From Cupriavidus campinensis (GTDB lineage Bacteria > Pseudomonadota > Gammaproteobacteria > Burkholderiales > Burkholderiaceae), in contig NZ_CAJPVH010000035.1 of NCBI RefSeq assembly GCF_905397395.1, positions 1 to 60,486 of the forward strand: 60,486 nucleotides of DNA, read 5' to 3'. The notes below the pieces were generated by a model. The model had not been told where the DNA came from, ran no database searches, and saw only the letters and a program-made list of their open reading frames with translations. Positions 18,081 through 28,322 of this stretch are shown here, in pieces. How positions within the stretch are numbered: position 1 is the first letter of the stretch; every line of letters begins with the position of its first letter. Made by a program: the position numbers and the translations under genes.

Positions 18081-20057
18081 TCAGCCCTGCGTGGCGATGC
18101 GCTGCTGGTGCAGCGTTTCGATCTGCTCGACCTGCTTGGCCGGCACGTAGTAATCGATATGGTCGTCGTTGGCGCGGCGGATGAACGCCACCACCATGCC
18201 AACCAGGCCCACGGCGGCAAGCCACCAGATATGCCAGGTCAGCGCGAAGCCCAGCACGAGGCTGAAGGCACCCATGTAGAAGCCTGCGCCAGTGTTCTTC
18301 GGCATGTGGATCTGCTCGTAGCCGTCCGTGCGGATGGTCTCGCCACGGGCCTTCATGTCGGCAAACGCGTCCAGGTCACGCACCACCGGGGTGTGCGCGA
18401 AGTTGTAGAACGCGGGCGGCGACGACGTGGCCCACTCCAGCGTACGGCCACCCCACGGATCGCCCGTGACGTCGGCCAGCGCCTTGCGGTTGCGGATCGA
18501 CACGACGATCTGCAGCACCTGGAAGCCGATACCCATGGCGATGAACACCACGCCAATCACGGCCGCGTACAGGAACGGGGTCCAGGCCGGGTTGTCGGTA
18601 TGGTTCAGGCGGCGGGTCATGCCCATCAGGCCCAGCACGTACAACGGCATGAACGCGAAGTAGAAGCCAACCAGCCAGCACCAGAACGCGCACTTGCCCA
18701 GACGCTCGTCCAGCTTGAAGCCGAACGCCTTCGGCCACCAGTAGGTCACGCCGGCCAGGTAGCCGAACAGCACGCCACCGATGATCACGTTGTGGAAGTG
18801 GGCAATCAGGAACAGGCTGTTATGCAGCACGAAATCGGCTGCCGGCACGGCCATCAGCACCCCGGTCATGCCGCCGATCACGAAGGTGATCATGAAGCCC
18901 AGCGTCCACAGCACCGGCGACGTGAACTGCACGCGGCCACGGTACATCGTGAACAGCCAGTTGAAGATCTTCACCCCGGTGGGGATGGAGATGATCATCG
19001 TGGTGATGCCGAAGAACGCATTCACGCTGGCGCCGGAGCCCATCGTGAAGAAGTGGTGCAGCCAGACGATGAACGACAGCACCATGATGGCGGCGGTGGC
19101 GTAGACCATGCCCTTGTAGCCGAACAGCTTCTTGCCCGAAAACGTCGAGATGATCTCCGAGAAGATACCGAACGCCGGCAGGATCAGGATGTACACCTCG
19201 GGGTGGCCCCAGATCCAGATCAGGTTCACGTACATCATGGCGTTGCCGCCACCGTCGTTCGTGAAGAAGTGCATGCCGAAGTAACGGTCCAGGCCCAGCA
19301 GCGCCAGCGACACCGTCAGCACCGGGAAGGCAGCCACGATCAGCACGTTGGTGCACAGGGCGGTCCAGGTGAACACCGGCATGCGCATCAGGGTCATGCC
19401 TGGGGCGCGCATCTTGAGGATGGTCACGAGGAAGTTCACGCCGGTCAGCAGCGTGCCCAGCCCTGATATCTGCAAGGACCAGAGGTAGTAGTCCACCCCT
19501 ACGCCAGGACTGTAGTCGATGCCCGACAGCGGCGGATAGGCCAGCCAGCCGGTACGCGCGAATTCACCAACGCCCAGGGAGATGTTGACCAGCATCGCGC
19601 CGGCCACGAACAGCCAGAAGCTCAGCGTGTTCAGGAACGGGAACGCCACGTCGCGCGCGCCGATCTGCAGCGGCACCACAAGGTTCATCAGGCCCGTCAT
19701 CAGCGGCATGGCCACGAAGAAGATCATGATCACGCCGTGGGCGGTGAAGATCTGGTCGTAGTGCTCAGGGGGCAGGATGCCGGGGTCGCCATTGGTGGCT
19801 AGCGCCAGCTGGGTACGCATCATGATGGCGTCGGCGAAGCCGCGCAGCAGCATGATCAGCGCCACCAGCGAGTACATCACGCCGATACGCTTGTGGTCGA
19901 CGGACGTGATCCACTCGCTCCACAGGTAGTTCCACTTCTTGAAGTACGTGATCCCGCCGAGCAGCGCCAGCCCGCCAAGGGCCACGCAGCTCAGCGTGAT
20001 CATGATGATCGGCTCATGAAACGGAATCGCCGACAAAGTCAATTTGCCAAACATCAT
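18081..20057 (-). CDS. cyoB: Cytochrome bo3 ubiquinol oxidase subunit I
   Basis: A 658-residue catalytic subunit with about 15 membrane helices, binding heme b, heme o and CuB and pumping protons while reducing oxygen with ubiquinol. It has [17 protein letters not shown] (CuB His with the cross-linked Tyr), WLHHFFTMG (two more CuB His) and [14 protein letters not shown] (heme ligands). The length matches E. coli CyoB. No heme O synthase gene (cyoE) is in the window. Confidence 0.97.
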   Translation of the reverse strand: MMFGKLTLSAIPFHEPIIMITLSCVALGGLALLGGITYFKKWNYLWSEWITSVDHKRIGVMYSLVALIMLLRGFADAIMMRTQLALATNGDPGILPPEHYDQIFTAHGVIMIFFVAMPLMTGLMNLVVPLQIGARDVAFPFLNTLSFWLFVAGAMLVNISLGVGEFARTGWLAYPPLSGIDYSPGVGVDYYLWSLQISGLGTLLTGVNFLVTILKMRAPGMTLMRMPVFTWTALCTNVLIVAAFPVLTVSLALLGLDRYFGMHFFTNDGGGNAMMYVNLIWIWGHPEVYILILPAFGIFSEIISTFSGKKLFGYKGMVYATAAIMVLSFIVWLHHFFTMGSGASVNAFFGITTMIISIPTGVKIFNWLFTMYRGRVQFTSPVLWTLGFMITFVIGGMTGVLMAVPAADFVLHNSLFLIAHFHNVIIGGVLFGYLAGVTYWWPKAFGFKLDERLGKCAFWCWLVGFYFAFMPLYVLGLMGMTRRLNHTDNPAWTPFLYAAVIGVVFIAMGIGFQVLQIVVSIRNRKALADVTGDPWGGRTLEWATSSPPAFYNFAHTPVVRDLDAFADMKARGETIRTDGYEQIHMPKNTGAGFYMGAFSLVLGFALTWHIWWLAAVGLVGMVVAFIRRANDDHIDYYVPAKQVEQIETLHQQRIATQG

Positions 20058-20062
20058 TGCTC

Positions 20063-21031
20063 CTAGGATTGCGCGCCCAGCGCCGGCTTGGCCGGCGTGG
20101 TCATGGACACCCGCTCTTCGCCGAGCGTGTTACGCGACGTGCAGACCGGGCCACCATCGAAGCCCTCGCGGGCCATGGCGCGGCCGTCGGCGCCCATGTA
20201 CTGATGCAGGATGCCGGTGTACAGGCCGTCTTCGACCTTGCCGTAGAGGGCAACCGGCTCCGCTTCGCTCGGCTTGGCCAGGACCTTGTAGTCCGCAGCG
20301 TCGAGCTGGCGGTCAGACGCGCGCACCTTGGCCACCCACGCGTCGAAGTCGAAGTTCGACATCGCAACGGCCTTGAACTTCATGCCCGAGAAGCCGCCGC
20401 CGCTATAGTTGGCGGACATGCCGTCATACGTGCCGGCTTCGTTGGCGATGAGGTGCAGCTTGGTCTCCATCCCGGCCATGGCGTACACCTGGCTGCCCAG
20501 CTGGGGGATGAAGAACGAATTCATGATCGAATCCGAGGTGATCTTGAAGTTCACCGGGGTACCCACCGGCAGCGCCAGCTGGTTGACCGTGGCGATCTTC
20601 AGTTCCGGATAGATGAACAGCCATTTCCAGTTCAGCGCGACCGCTTCCACGGTAATCGGCTTGACGCTCGATTCCAGCGGCTTGTACGGGTCCAGGTCGT
20701 GCGACGACTTCCAGGTGATGTAGCCCAGCACCGCGATGATGATGCAGGGGATCAGCCAGACCACCACCTCGATCTTGGTCGAGTGCGACCAGTCCGGCTC
20801 GTACCGGGCAGCCTTGTTGGTGGCGCGGTACTTCCAGGCGAAGACCAGCGTCAGGACGATCACCGGCACCACCACCAGCAGCATGAGCCAGGTAGCGATC
20901 AGGATGATGCCCTTGATGTCGACACCGACCTGACCCTTCGGGTCGAGCAGCGTCATGTTGCAGCCGGCCAGCAACAGCAAGCCAAGGCTAGGCAGGAACC
21001 GCGTCCAGCGCGGCATTATGGGTTTTTTCAT
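20063..21031 (-). CDS. cyoA: Cytochrome bo3 ubiquinol oxidase subunit II
   Basis: A 322-residue lipoprotein subunit with lipobox LLAGC (Cys24), two membrane helices and a periplasmic cupredoxin domain. The CuA ligands of cytochrome c oxidases are absent, as expected for a quinol oxidase; the [16 protein letters not shown] segment is typical of CyoA. The start MKKPIMPRW at 21029-21031 gives a proper signal peptide and the longer frame does not. Confidence 0.95.
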   Translation of the reverse strand: MKKPIMPRWTRFLPSLGLLLLAGCNMTLLDPKGQVGVDIKGIILIATWLMLLVVVPVIVLTLVFAWKYRATNKAARYEPDWSHSTKIEVVVWLIPCIIIAVLGYITWKSSHDLDPYKPLESSVKPITVEAVALNWKWLFIYPELKIATVNQLALPVGTPVNFKITSDSIMNSFFIPQLGSQVYAMAGMETKLHLIANEAGTYDGMSANYSGGGFSGMKFKAVAMSNFDFDAWVAKVRASDRQLDAADYKVLAKPSEAEPVALYGKVEDGLYTGILHQYMGADGRAMAREGFDGGPVCTSRNTLGEERVSMTTPAKPALGAQS

Positions 21032-21586
21032 GTCACGACGGTCTGGTTGGGCCGCTCCCGACATGCAGGCGCGGCACCGCCATCCGCTGCACGGGGCAAC
21101 TGGCTGGCTGGGCTGGGAAAAACCGGAGGACGTGTCCAAAGCTGGCGTTGCGGAACTGGCGATGCAAGCGCCTGCGGACCATGCGGCCGGGCAACGCCAT
21201 GAACGCGGCTGGACAGCAACTGACGACTGCGTGCGCGGGATGCCGGAGGGGGCGGTGCGTGCGCTGAGGTAACCGACTGCCTGAACTGCGATCGATCCCG
21301 GCTCAAGACTGCCGCCGGGACGAGCGTTGTGTCACGATGCTCACGCGATTTCCACCGGTTTCGACCACCCCGCCAGCGCAGCGGGCACGGTCTTCGCGCG
21401 GATACCGCATAACATAAAACATCGTGGGCGCGACTGTACCGCAACGCAACATTAGGGGTAAACCCACGGGGTGCGGAAACACTGTTCGGAAAATCGGACA
21501 ATGACATCGGCCGCCCGAAAGTGTCGCGCGCAGGGGACAGCCATGTCGTGATGGATCGTTTTTCAACGATTCCACTGGACAAACGA
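21032..21586. other. Long intergenic region upstream of cyoA
   Basis: There are 555 bases without a credible gene between cyoA and the terminator at 21587. A local AT-rich patch near 21408-21425 (minus strand TTTTATGTTATG) is the best place for a cyo promoter, but no -35 box fits well. I see no FNR-type dyad. Confidence 0.4.
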
Positions 21587-21612
21587 CGAGGGCCGCGTTC
21601 TAGCGGCCCTCG
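21587..21612. terminator. Strong hairpin terminator downstream of the second MaoC gene
   Basis: CGAGGGCCGC and GCGGCCCTCG form a perfect 10-bp stem with a 6-base loop, 35 bases after the stop of the minus-strand gene ending at 21647. The clearer T-run (TATTTTT) is on the plus-strand side, so it may work in both directions. Confidence 0.7.
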
Positions 21613-21646
21613 TATTTTTCCGATTCAGATCGGAACTGGCTGGCGC

Positions 21647-22120
21647 TCAGGAGTAGCGTCGGCTGATCGATTCTGCCACGCAGACCGGGCGGTCGCTGCC
21701 CTCCCGCTCCACCGTCACCTCCCAGGTGGACTGGGCGCCGATCAGGCCGTTGGGCATCGGGTCGAGCCGCTCCACCTTGAGCAGCTTCACGCGGGCGCGC
21801 AGGCGACTGCCCACCGGCACCGGCGAGGTGAACCGCACCCGGTTCAGGCCATAGTTGACACCCATCTTGACGCCTTCCATGTGGATCGCGTTCTGCATGA
21901 ACTGCGGCAGCAGCGACAGGGTCAGGAAGCCATGGGCCACCGGGGCGCCGAACGGCGACTCGCGCTTGGCGCGCTCCACGTCGATGTGGATCCACTGGTG
22001 GTCGCCAGTGGCCTCGGCAAACAGGTTGACCTGCTGCTGCGTGATCTCGGTCCAGTCGCTGACGGCCACTTCCTGGCCTTGCAGGCTTTCCAGCTCTTCC
22101 AGCGATGCGATGGTGCGCAT
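21647..22120 (-). CDS. MaoC-type enoyl-CoA hydratase/dehydratase
   Basis: A 157-residue single hot-dog protein. The hydratase-2 motif appears as FAEATGDHQWIHID (about 35-48) with the catalytic Asp and His, and AHGFLTLSLLPQF forms the central hot-dog helix. Such enzymes hydrate trans-2-enoyl-CoA to (R)-3-hydroxyacyl-CoA. It follows another MaoC gene by 40 bases and lies in a cluster of acyl-CoA enzymes; the substrate is not known. Confidence 0.85.
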   Translation of the reverse strand: MRTIASLEELESLQGQEVAVSDWTEITQQQVNLFAEATGDHQWIHIDVERAKRESPFGAPVAHGFLTLSLLPQFMQNAIHMEGVKMGVNYGLNRVRFTSPVPVGSRLRARVKLLKVERLDPMPNGLIGAQSTWEVTVEREGSDRPVCVAESISRRYS

Positions 22121-22160
22121 GGTGTCTCCTCTTTTGCGTCGTCTCGATTCGGGGTTCGTA

Positions 22161-22610
22161 TTATGCCGGCCGCCGGCCGTACATGCCCATGCCCTTGACC
22201 GTGCAGACCAGCTCGCCGTGCTGGTTGGTGGCTTGCCACTGGGTCAGCACCACGCCGCGGTCCGGCTTGGACGAGGACGGGCGCGTCTCCAGCACCTTCA
22301 GCACGGCCGTCAGCGTGTCGCCCGCATAGACGGGCTTGATCCAGCGGATCTCGTCCACGCCCGGCGAGCCCATGCTGCTGCTCCGGTCGCCCATGGACTT
22401 CACCAGCAGCTTCATCATGATCGCGCAGGTCATCCACCCGCTCGAAATCAGCCCGCCGTAGATGCTCTTGGCGGCGGCGTCCTTGTCGATATGGAACGGC
22501 TGCGGGTCGTACTGGCTCGCAAACGCCACGATCTCCGCCTCGGTGACCGTGTAGCTGCCCAGCGGATGCTCGCTGCCAACCTGGTAATCCTCGAAATACA
22601 TCTTTGACAT
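22161..22610 (-). CDS. MaoC-family dehydratase
   Basis: A 149-residue hot-dog protein with the motif FASQYDPQPFHID (about 28-40, Asp and His conserved) and GGLISSGWMTCAIMMKL. It begins MSKMYFEDYQVGSEHPLG; the ATG at 22608-22610 was chosen, with an alternative at 22601. It differs enough from its neighbour to suggest different chain-length or stereochemical preference, or a two-chain enzyme. Confidence 0.85.
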   Translation of the reverse strand: MSKMYFEDYQVGSEHPLGSYTVTEAEIVAFASQYDPQPFHIDKDAAAKSIYGGLISSGWMTCAIMMKLLVKSMGDRSSSMGSPGVDEIRWIKPVYAGDTLTAVLKVLETRPSSSKPDRGVVLTQWQATNQHGELVCTVKGMGMYGRRPA

Positions 22611-22643
22611 GTTCGCTCCGTAGATGGCGTTACCAGAAGCAAA

Positions 22644-22673
22644 AAACCGCGCCGGGGACAACGGGCGCGGTTT
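22644..22673 (-). terminator. Rho-independent terminator after the small acyl-CoA dehydrogenase
   Basis: AAACCGCGCC and GGCGCGGTTT form a perfect 10-bp stem with a 10-base loop. The minus strand continues with a T-run. It separates the two dehydrogenase genes from the two MaoC genes. Confidence 0.85.
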
Positions 22674-22689
22674 CTGTACAACGTGGGGC

Positions 22690-23808
22690 TCAGGCGGCTG
22701 CCTGGAAGCCCGGCTGGCTGGCGAAGCGGCCCAGGTGGTGGTCCACATCGCCAAACGTGGTGTTGATCAGCGTCAGCCGCTTGAACATGTGCGCGGCCGG
22801 CAGTTCGTCCGTCACGCCCATGCCGCCGTGGATCTGCACCGCCTCCTGGCCAACCGTGCGGGCGGCCTGCCCCACGCGCGCCTTGGCGGCGGACACGTAG
22901 CGGCGGCGCTCCTCGGGGTTCGACTCCTCGAAGCGGGCCGCAGCCAGCAGCGTGATCGAACGAGCCTGCTCGGCATGGATGAACATCTCGACCATGCGGT
23001 GCTGGAGCGCCTGGAAGCGGGCGATGGGCATGCCAAACTGCTGGCGCGTCTTGGCGTACTCGAGCGTGGCGGCGTTCAGCGTGTCGATCACGCCCACGGC
23101 TTCGGCGCACAGCAGCACCGCGCCGTAGTCGGCCGTGGCTTCGAGCACGTCCCAGCCCTGCCCCTCGGCGCCCAGCAGCGTGGCCGGGGCGTCCTGGAAG
23201 GTCACGTCAGCAGCGCGCAGATTGTCGATGGTGCGGTAGTCGGTCACGCTCACGCCGGCGCCGTTCGTATCGACCAGGAACAGCGAGATGCCAATCGTGT
23301 CGGCATCGGCGCCGCTGGTGCGGGCGGACACCACGAGCTTATCGGCCTGTGCACCGTGGATCACCACCACCTTGCGGCCGTTCAGCTTGCCACCCTTGGC
23401 CGTCACGCGCACATCATTCAGCGCGTAGCGCGACTGCGGCTCGTTGAACGCCGTGGCCAGCTTGACCTCACCGCCAGCTACCTGCTCGAGCAGGGCGTCC
23501 TGGCCGCCGGCCAGCTTCAGCGCATGCGCGGCGACCACGGTGGCGAAGTACGGCTCCACCACCAGGCCACGGCCCAGTTCCTGCTGCACCACCATCATGT
23601 CGACGGCCGTGCCCGAGAAGCCGCCCTGCGCTTCCGGCACCGGCAGCGCGGTCAGGCCCAGTTCGACCAGCGCGCCCCAGGTGCCCTCGCCGTAACCAGC
23701 CTCGGCCTTGATGTTTTTCTTGCGCGACTCGAAGTCGTAGCTCTTGTCGATGAAGCGGCGGACGGCGTCGGCCAGTTGCTTCTGTTCGTCGCTGAGATTG
23801 AAGTTCAT
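22690..23808 (-). CDS. Acyl-CoA dehydrogenase, small-subunit type (PimD-like)
   Basis: A 372-residue member of the acyl-CoA dehydrogenase family with the N-terminal helical domain (MNFNLSDEQKQLADAVRRF), middle beta domain and C-terminal IHGGMGVTDELPAAHMFKR. The position of the usual catalytic Glu near the C-terminus reads TFGDVDHH, with no Glu. Proteins of this kind often form heteromers with a larger partner, and the partner gene lies 13 bases upstream. Pimeloyl-CoA dehydrogenase (PimCD) and the steroid FadE pairs are the models; the substrate here is open. Confidence 0.82.
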   Translation of the reverse strand: MNFNLSDEQKQLADAVRRFIDKSYDFESRKKNIKAEAGYGEGTWGALVELGLTALPVPEAQGGFSGTAVDMMVVQQELGRGLVVEPYFATVVAAHALKLAGGQDALLEQVAGGEVKLATAFNEPQSRYALNDVRVTAKGGKLNGRKVVVIHGAQADKLVVSARTSGADADTIGISLFLVDTNGAGVSVTDYRTIDNLRAADVTFQDAPATLLGAEGQGWDVLEATADYGAVLLCAEAVGVIDTLNAATLEYAKTRQQFGMPIARFQALQHRMVEMFIHAEQARSITLLAAARFEESNPEERRRYVSAAKARVGQAARTVGQEAVQIHGGMGVTDELPAAHMFKRLTLINTTFGDVDHHLGRFASQPGFQAAA

Positions 23809-23821
23809 GTTGCGTGTCTCC

Positions 23822-25024
23822 TCACAGCCCCAGAATCATCTGGCTGATGATGTTCTTCTGAATTTCGTTGGACCCGCCGTAGATGGAGGTCTTGCGATAG
23901 TTGAAGTAGTACGCGGCCAGCGGCGCGGCGTCGTCGAAACCGGTCACCGCGTGCGGCTGCTCGCACTCGAGGTAGGCCGTATCGAACGGCTGTGCGTACG
24001 GGCCGACGGCTTCCACCATCAGTTCGGTCAGCATCTGCTGGATCTCGGTGCCCTTGATCTTGAGCATCGATGCCTCAGGGCCGGGACCCTTCCCTGCCGC
24101 CTCGCTGGACACCACGCGCAGCACGGTCAACTCCAGCGCCATCAGTTCGATCTCGAGCGCAGCCACCTTGGCGCCGAATACCGGATCTTCCAGCAGCGGC
24201 TTGCCGTTCTTCTGCTGCTGGCGCGCCACGCGCTTCAGGAAGCCCAGTTCGCGCTTGGAGTTGCCCACGCGGGCAATGCCGGTGCGCTCATGGCCGAGCA
24301 GGTACTTGGCGTAGGTCCAGCCACGGTTTTCCTCGCCCACGCGGTTCTCGACGGGCACCTTCACGTTGTCGAAGAAGACCTCGTTCACTTCGTGCTCTTC
24401 GTCGAGCATGATGATCGGGCGCACGGTAATGCCGGGCGTCTTCATGTCGATCAGCAGGAACGAGATGCCTTCCTGCTTCTTGGCCTCGGGGTCCGTGCGG
24501 ACCAGGCAGAAAATCATGTCGGCGTGCTGGCCGAGCGTGGTCCAGGTCTTCTGGCCGTTGACGATGTAGTGCTTGCCGTCCGACGTCAGTTCGGCGCGCG
24601 TCTTCAGCGAGGCGAGGTCCGAACCCGAACCTGGCTCGGAGTAGCCCTGGCACCACCAGTCCGTGCAATCGAGGATACGCGGCAGGTAGTAGGACTTCTG
24701 CTCGGCATTGCCGTACTTCATGATCACGGGCGCGACCATCGCCACGCCGAACGGCAGCACGCCGGGCGCGCCGACGCGGGCATTTTCCTCGTCCCAGATA
24801 TGGCGCTGCGTGGCGTTCCAGCCCGTGCCGCCGAACTCCACCGGCCAGTGCGGGGCCGACCAGCCCTTGCCGGCCAGCAGCTTGTGCCACGTCTTGAAGT
24901 CATCGCGGTTGGGGCGGCGATGATTGAGAACCTTCTCGCGGATTTGCGCCGGCAGGTTGGCTTCGAGCCAGCTACGCACTTCCTGCCGGAAGGCGTTGTC
25001 GGCCGCCGAGTAGTTGAGATCCAT
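23822..25024 (-). CDS. Acyl-CoA dehydrogenase, large-subunit type (PimC-like)
   Basis: A 400-residue acyl-CoA dehydrogenase with WCQGYSEPGSGSDLASL (flavin loop, about 130-146), the TWTTLGQHAD strand and C-terminal SIYGGSNEIQKNIISQ. The usual Glu before GGSNE is Gly, so catalysis may rely on an earlier Glu, as in isovaleryl-CoA dehydrogenase. It is co-transcribed with the smaller partner at 22690, and together they probably make one heteromeric enzyme in a beta-oxidation-like route. Confidence 0.84.
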   Translation of the reverse strand: MDLNYSAADNAFRQEVRSWLEANLPAQIREKVLNHRRPNRDDFKTWHKLLAGKGWSAPHWPVEFGGTGWNATQRHIWDEENARVGAPGVLPFGVAMVAPVIMKYGNAEQKSYYLPRILDCTDWWCQGYSEPGSGSDLASLKTRAELTSDGKHYIVNGQKTWTTLGQHADMIFCLVRTDPEAKKQEGISFLLIDMKTPGITVRPIIMLDEEHEVNEVFFDNVKVPVENRVGEENRGWTYAKYLLGHERTGIARVGNSKRELGFLKRVARQQQKNGKPLLEDPVFGAKVAALEIELMALELTVLRVVSSEAAGKGPGPEASMLKIKGTEIQQMLTELMVEAVGPYAQPFDTAYLECEQPHAVTGFDDAAPLAAYYFNYRKTSIYGGSNEIQKNIISQMILGL

Positions 25025-25071
25025 GCCCGTCTCCAGTGGTGCCGGCTCCCTAGTTGAGCGCGCGGCGAGTT

Positions 25072-25102
25072 GTTTTACCTGCGCATCGCTGCGCGGGAAA
25101 AC
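25072..25102 (-). terminator. Terminator-like hairpin after the DUF1178 gene
   Basis: GCGC-N6-GCGC is extended by CC/GG and GTTTT/AAAAC pairs with one bulge. The arms are A/T-rich at the base, and the hairpin lies 19 bases after the stop codon. Confidence 0.5.
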
Positions 25103-25120
25103 CGGGCACAGGATGCTTGT

Positions 25121-25591
25121 TCAGTGGGCCGTCTGCTTCAGTGCGTCCGGCACGATGAGCGGAAAGGTCTCGATGCCCTCCTCGGCCAGCGCCTGCACAT
25201 CCTCCGCCGAGGCCGAACCGCGAATACCGCGTTCCGGTGCCTCTTCGTAGTGCATGCGCCGCGCCTCCTCGGCAAAGCGATCGCCCACGTCCTCGGTCTG
25301 TGCCAGCACCTGCCGTACCGCCGACAGGTAGCGTGCCTGCAGCGCCTGCAACGCCTGCTGGACTTCGGCGTTCACCGCGCCCGGCGCATTGGCCGGCTTG
25401 GGTGTCTCCTGCCTGGCGGTGGCGCCCGAGAGATTCAGGCGCGGCGCGCTCGGCAGGCGACTGACCGCGTGGTCGCCACAGACCGGGCATTGGACGAGGT
25501 CGCGCGAGAACTGCGATTGCGCATCTTCCTCCGAGGCGAACCAGCCCTCGAAACGATGGTCTTGCGCACAGCGCAGGTCGAGCACCTTCAT
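25121..25591 (-). CDS. DUF1178 family zinc-ribbon-like protein
   Basis: A 156-residue conserved protein beginning MKVLDLRCAQDHRFEGWFAS, with a CPVCGDHAVSRLPSAPRL knuckle at about 35-52; the two Cys pairs suggest one bound zinc. The middle is helical and the C-terminus carries the family EEGIETFPLIVPD. The function is unknown. It sits near the Nudix gene at the end of the nuo region, as in other Burkholderiales. Confidence 0.8.
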   Translation of the reverse strand: MKVLDLRCAQDHRFEGWFASEEDAQSQFSRDLVQCPVCGDHAVSRLPSAPRLNLSGATARQETPKPANAPGAVNAEVQQALQALQARYLSAVRQVLAQTEDVGDRFAEEARRMHYEEAPERGIRGSASAEDVQALAEEGIETFPLIVPDALKQTAH

Positions 25592-25796
25592 GATCTTTCC
25601 AGCCCGTCGGGCAAATATTAGCCGTGAATCGAAATTTTGTGAACGGTCGTGCTAATTTTTTCTGTGACCGTTTCGCCTAGCAGGATGCGTGGGAAACACA
25701 AACTGCCAAGGCGGGCCCGCGAGACTGGGAAAACCAAGGGAAAACCCCGGGATGTCCGCCTCGCGGCCGCCGCAAGCTTAACAGTAATGTGCGAAT

Positions 25797-26438
25797 TCAG
25801 CCGACGCCACTGAGCGGGAACGGTGGCTCGGCTTGCTCGCCCGGCTGCCACGCGCCCGAGAGGATTTTTTCAAGCCAGAACGCGCCGATGATCGTCTTGA
25901 CGTCGGTGATCCGGCCCTGCCGGACCCAGTCGATGACCTGGCCCGCCGGCGTGATGAACGTCTCGAGGAATTCGCCGTCATCGAGCTTCGATTCGCCGGC
26001 CGTGAGGTCGCGTGCCAGGAACAGGTCGATGAATTCGGTGGAGTAGGAGATGACCGGGTGGATCCGGGTCAGATAGTCCCAGCGCTGGGCGGTATAGCCG
26101 GTCTCCTCGAGCAGCTCGCGCTGGCCGCAACGCAGCGCGCCCTCCTCCGGATCGAGCTTGCCGGCCGGAAACTCGAGCATGACCTCGCCCACCGGATAGC
26201 GGAACTGGCGTTCCATCAACACGGTGCCGTCATCGAACAGCGGGATCATCATGACCGCACCCGGATGCAGCACGTACTCCCGCCCGGCCTGCTTGCCATC
26301 TGGCAGCCTGACGATGTCTTGCTTGAGGGTGAGAAATTTACCGCGATGGAGGGTGGCGGACGCCACGCAGGTTTCGCTGAGATGCTCGTCGGCACCGCTT
26401 GCGGGCGCCGGGGGGGCCTTGTGGGTCTTGTCCGTCAT
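25797..26438 (-). CDS. Nudix hydrolase, ADP-ribose pyrophosphatase type
   Basis: A 213-residue protein with a complete Nudix box G-x5-E-x7-REL-x-EE-x-GY in the segment starting GKLDPEEGALRCGQ (about 108-130) and the NudF-like context EFPAGKLDPEEG. It likely cleaves ADP-ribose or a related nucleoside diphosphate sugar. The start MTDKTHKAPP at 26436-26438 excludes a long upstream extension. The N-terminal 25 residues look disordered. Confidence 0.85.
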   Translation of the reverse strand: MTDKTHKAPPAPASGADEHLSETCVASATLHRGKFLTLKQDIVRLPDGKQAGREYVLHPGAVMMIPLFDDGTVLMERQFRYPVGEVMLEFPAGKLDPEEGALRCGQRELLEETGYTAQRWDYLTRIHPVISYSTEFIDLFLARDLTAGESKLDDGEFLETFITPAGQVIDWVRQGRITDVKTIIGAFWLEKILSGAWQPGEQAEPPFPLSGVG

Positions 26439-26482
26439 GAACGCTCCGGTGAGGAAAGCACGGCCGGGGCGCAGGCAAGCCG

Positions 26483-26797
26483 TCAGGCCGTGCGATGTTT
26501 GACCAGGTATTGCCAGGTGAAGCCGGGGAAGGCAAACACCAGCATCATGCAAGCCGTGATGGCGTAGAACTGCCAGCCCTGCGGGAAGGTGTTGCCGAGG
26601 CCGGCCTCCACCGCGAAACCGGCGGCACCGGCCACCGCGTACCACACGATCAGTTCCGCCACCCGCACCCACAGCGGCTTGCGGGCATCCTTCCAGCGAA
26701 GGCCCACCGCCGCAAACAGGCGCTGGTTGACGAACGGCAGGTTGGCACACACCAGTGCCAGCAAGATGACAAACCAACCGCCCGCCGAGGAACTCAT
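26483..26797 (-). CDS. DUF2818 family small membrane protein
   Basis: A 104-residue protein with three hydrophobic segments (about 7-25, 43-60, 70-92) and a conserved LPFVNQRLF motif. It follows nuoN by 28 bases. In Burkholderiales a DUF2818 gene commonly closes the nuo operon, so a role in complex I assembly or stability is plausible but unproven. Confidence 0.8.
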   Translation of the reverse strand: MSSSAGGWFVILLALVCANLPFVNQRLFAAVGLRWKDARKPLWVRVAELIVWYAVAGAAGFAVEAGLGNTFPQGWQFYAITACMMLVFAFPGFTWQYLVKHRTA

Positions 26798-26825
26798 GAT
26801 CCGGTGCCTATTCTATGGGTGACGA

Positions 26826-28301
26826 TCAGGACGCCAGCGTGGCGCGGATTGCCTGGTAGCACAGGTTCATCAGCGCTGCCGGGAAGAGACCCAGCAGGAT
26901 GATGGCCAGGCCATTCAGGCTCAGCACCGAGCGCAGGCCAACCGATGCTTCCAGTGGCTCTTCACCCACCGGCGCATCGAAGTACATCAGCTTGATCACG
27001 CGCAGGTAGTAGAACGCGCCGATCAGCGAGAACAGCACCGCGACGATCGCCAGCCAGCTCATGCCTGCCGCAACCACCGCCTCCAGCACGGCCAGCTTGG
27101 CGTAGAAGCCAACGGTCGGCGGAATGCCGCTCATCGAGAACATCATCACCAGCATCAGCAGCGCAAACCACGGATGACGGCGCGACATACCCTTCAGGTC
27201 ATCGAGCGTCTCGGCCTCGAAGCCCTTGCGGGTGCGGACCAGGATCAGGCCGAACGTGCCAAGCGTGGTCAGCATGTACGTCACCGAGTAGAACATCGAC
27301 GCGCTGTACGCATCAGCGGCGCCATCCGTCTTGTTCGCCACCACGCCGGACAGCAGGCCCAGCAGGATGAAACCCATGTGCGAGATGGTCGAGTACGCCA
27401 GCATCCGCTTCAGGTTGGTCTGCACGATGGCGGTCAGATTACCGATCGCCAGCGACAGCACCGACAGCACGACCAGCATCATCTGCCAGTCGTTGGCCAG
27501 CGGCAGCAGGCCCTCGACCAGCACGCGCATGAACAGCGCGAAGGCCGCGACCTTCGGGCCGGCCGCGATCAGCAGCGTCACGGCAGTCGGCGAACCCTGA
27601 TAGATGTCCGGAATCCACATGTGGAACGGGGCGGCGCCGAGCTTGAACGACAGGCCGGCAACAATGAACACCACGCCGAAGGCCAGCATCGTCGTATTGA
27701 TGCGACCCGATTCCACGGCACGGAACACCTCGCCCAGGTTCAGCGAACCGGTGGCACCGTACATCATCGACACGCCGTAGAGCAGGAAGCCAGAAGCCAG
27801 CGCGCCCAGCACGAAGTACTTCATCGCCGACTCCGACGTCACGCGCGACTCGCGGCGCAGGGCCACCAGCGCATAGGACGACAGCGACAGCAGTTCCAGA
27901 CCCAGGTACAGGGTCAGGAAGTTGTTGCCTGTGATCATGACGATCTGGCCGCCCAGCGTGAACAGCGCGAGCATGTAGAACTCGCCCGCGAACATGTCGC
28001 GCTCGCCGAGGTAGCTGCGCGTATAGACCAGTGTCAGGAACATGCCGGCTGCGCAGAACGCCGACAGCACGTTGGCCATCGGGTCGATCACGACCATGTT
28101 GGCAAACGCGTAGTGCGTTTCGCCGGCGGCGGCGTTCATGCCGAACCAGACGGTGAGGACCAGCGTGGTCAGCAGCGACAGCGGGTACGCCACGCTCTTG
28201 CTGCCCTTGCCGCGGGCAAGGTCGATCCAGTTGATCGCCGCGACGGCAATCGCCAGGAAGATGATTGGCGCCACCGGAGCCAGGCTAGAAGACGGTTGCA
28301 T
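26826..28301 (-). CDS. nuoN: NADH-quinone oxidoreductase subunit N
   Basis: A 491-residue antiporter-like membrane subunit with about 14 helices. The conserved Lys-bearing segments include [26 protein letters not shown] and [14 protein letters not shown]. It forms one of the proton channels of complex I. It lies 21 bases after nuoM. Confidence 0.96.
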   Translation of the reverse strand: MQPSSSLAPVAPIIFLAIAVAAINWIDLARGKGSKSVAYPLSLLTTLVLTVWFGMNAAAGETHYAFANMVVIDPMANVLSAFCAAGMFLTLVYTRSYLGERDMFAGEFYMLALFTLGGQIVMITGNNFLTLYLGLELLSLSSYALVALRRESRVTSESAMKYFVLGALASGFLLYGVSMMYGATGSLNLGEVFRAVESGRINTTMLAFGVVFIVAGLSFKLGAAPFHMWIPDIYQGSPTAVTLLIAAGPKVAAFALFMRVLVEGLLPLANDWQMMLVVLSVLSLAIGNLTAIVQTNLKRMLAYSTISHMGFILLGLLSGVVANKTDGAADAYSASMFYSVTYMLTTLGTFGLILVRTRKGFEAETLDDLKGMSRRHPWFALLMLVMMFSMSGIPPTVGFYAKLAVLEAVVAAGMSWLAIVAVLFSLIGAFYYLRVIKLMYFDAPVGEEPLEASVGLRSVLSLNGLAIILLGLFPAALMNLCYQAIRATLAS

Positions 28302-28322
28302 GTTGATTTCTCTCCCCCGCTG

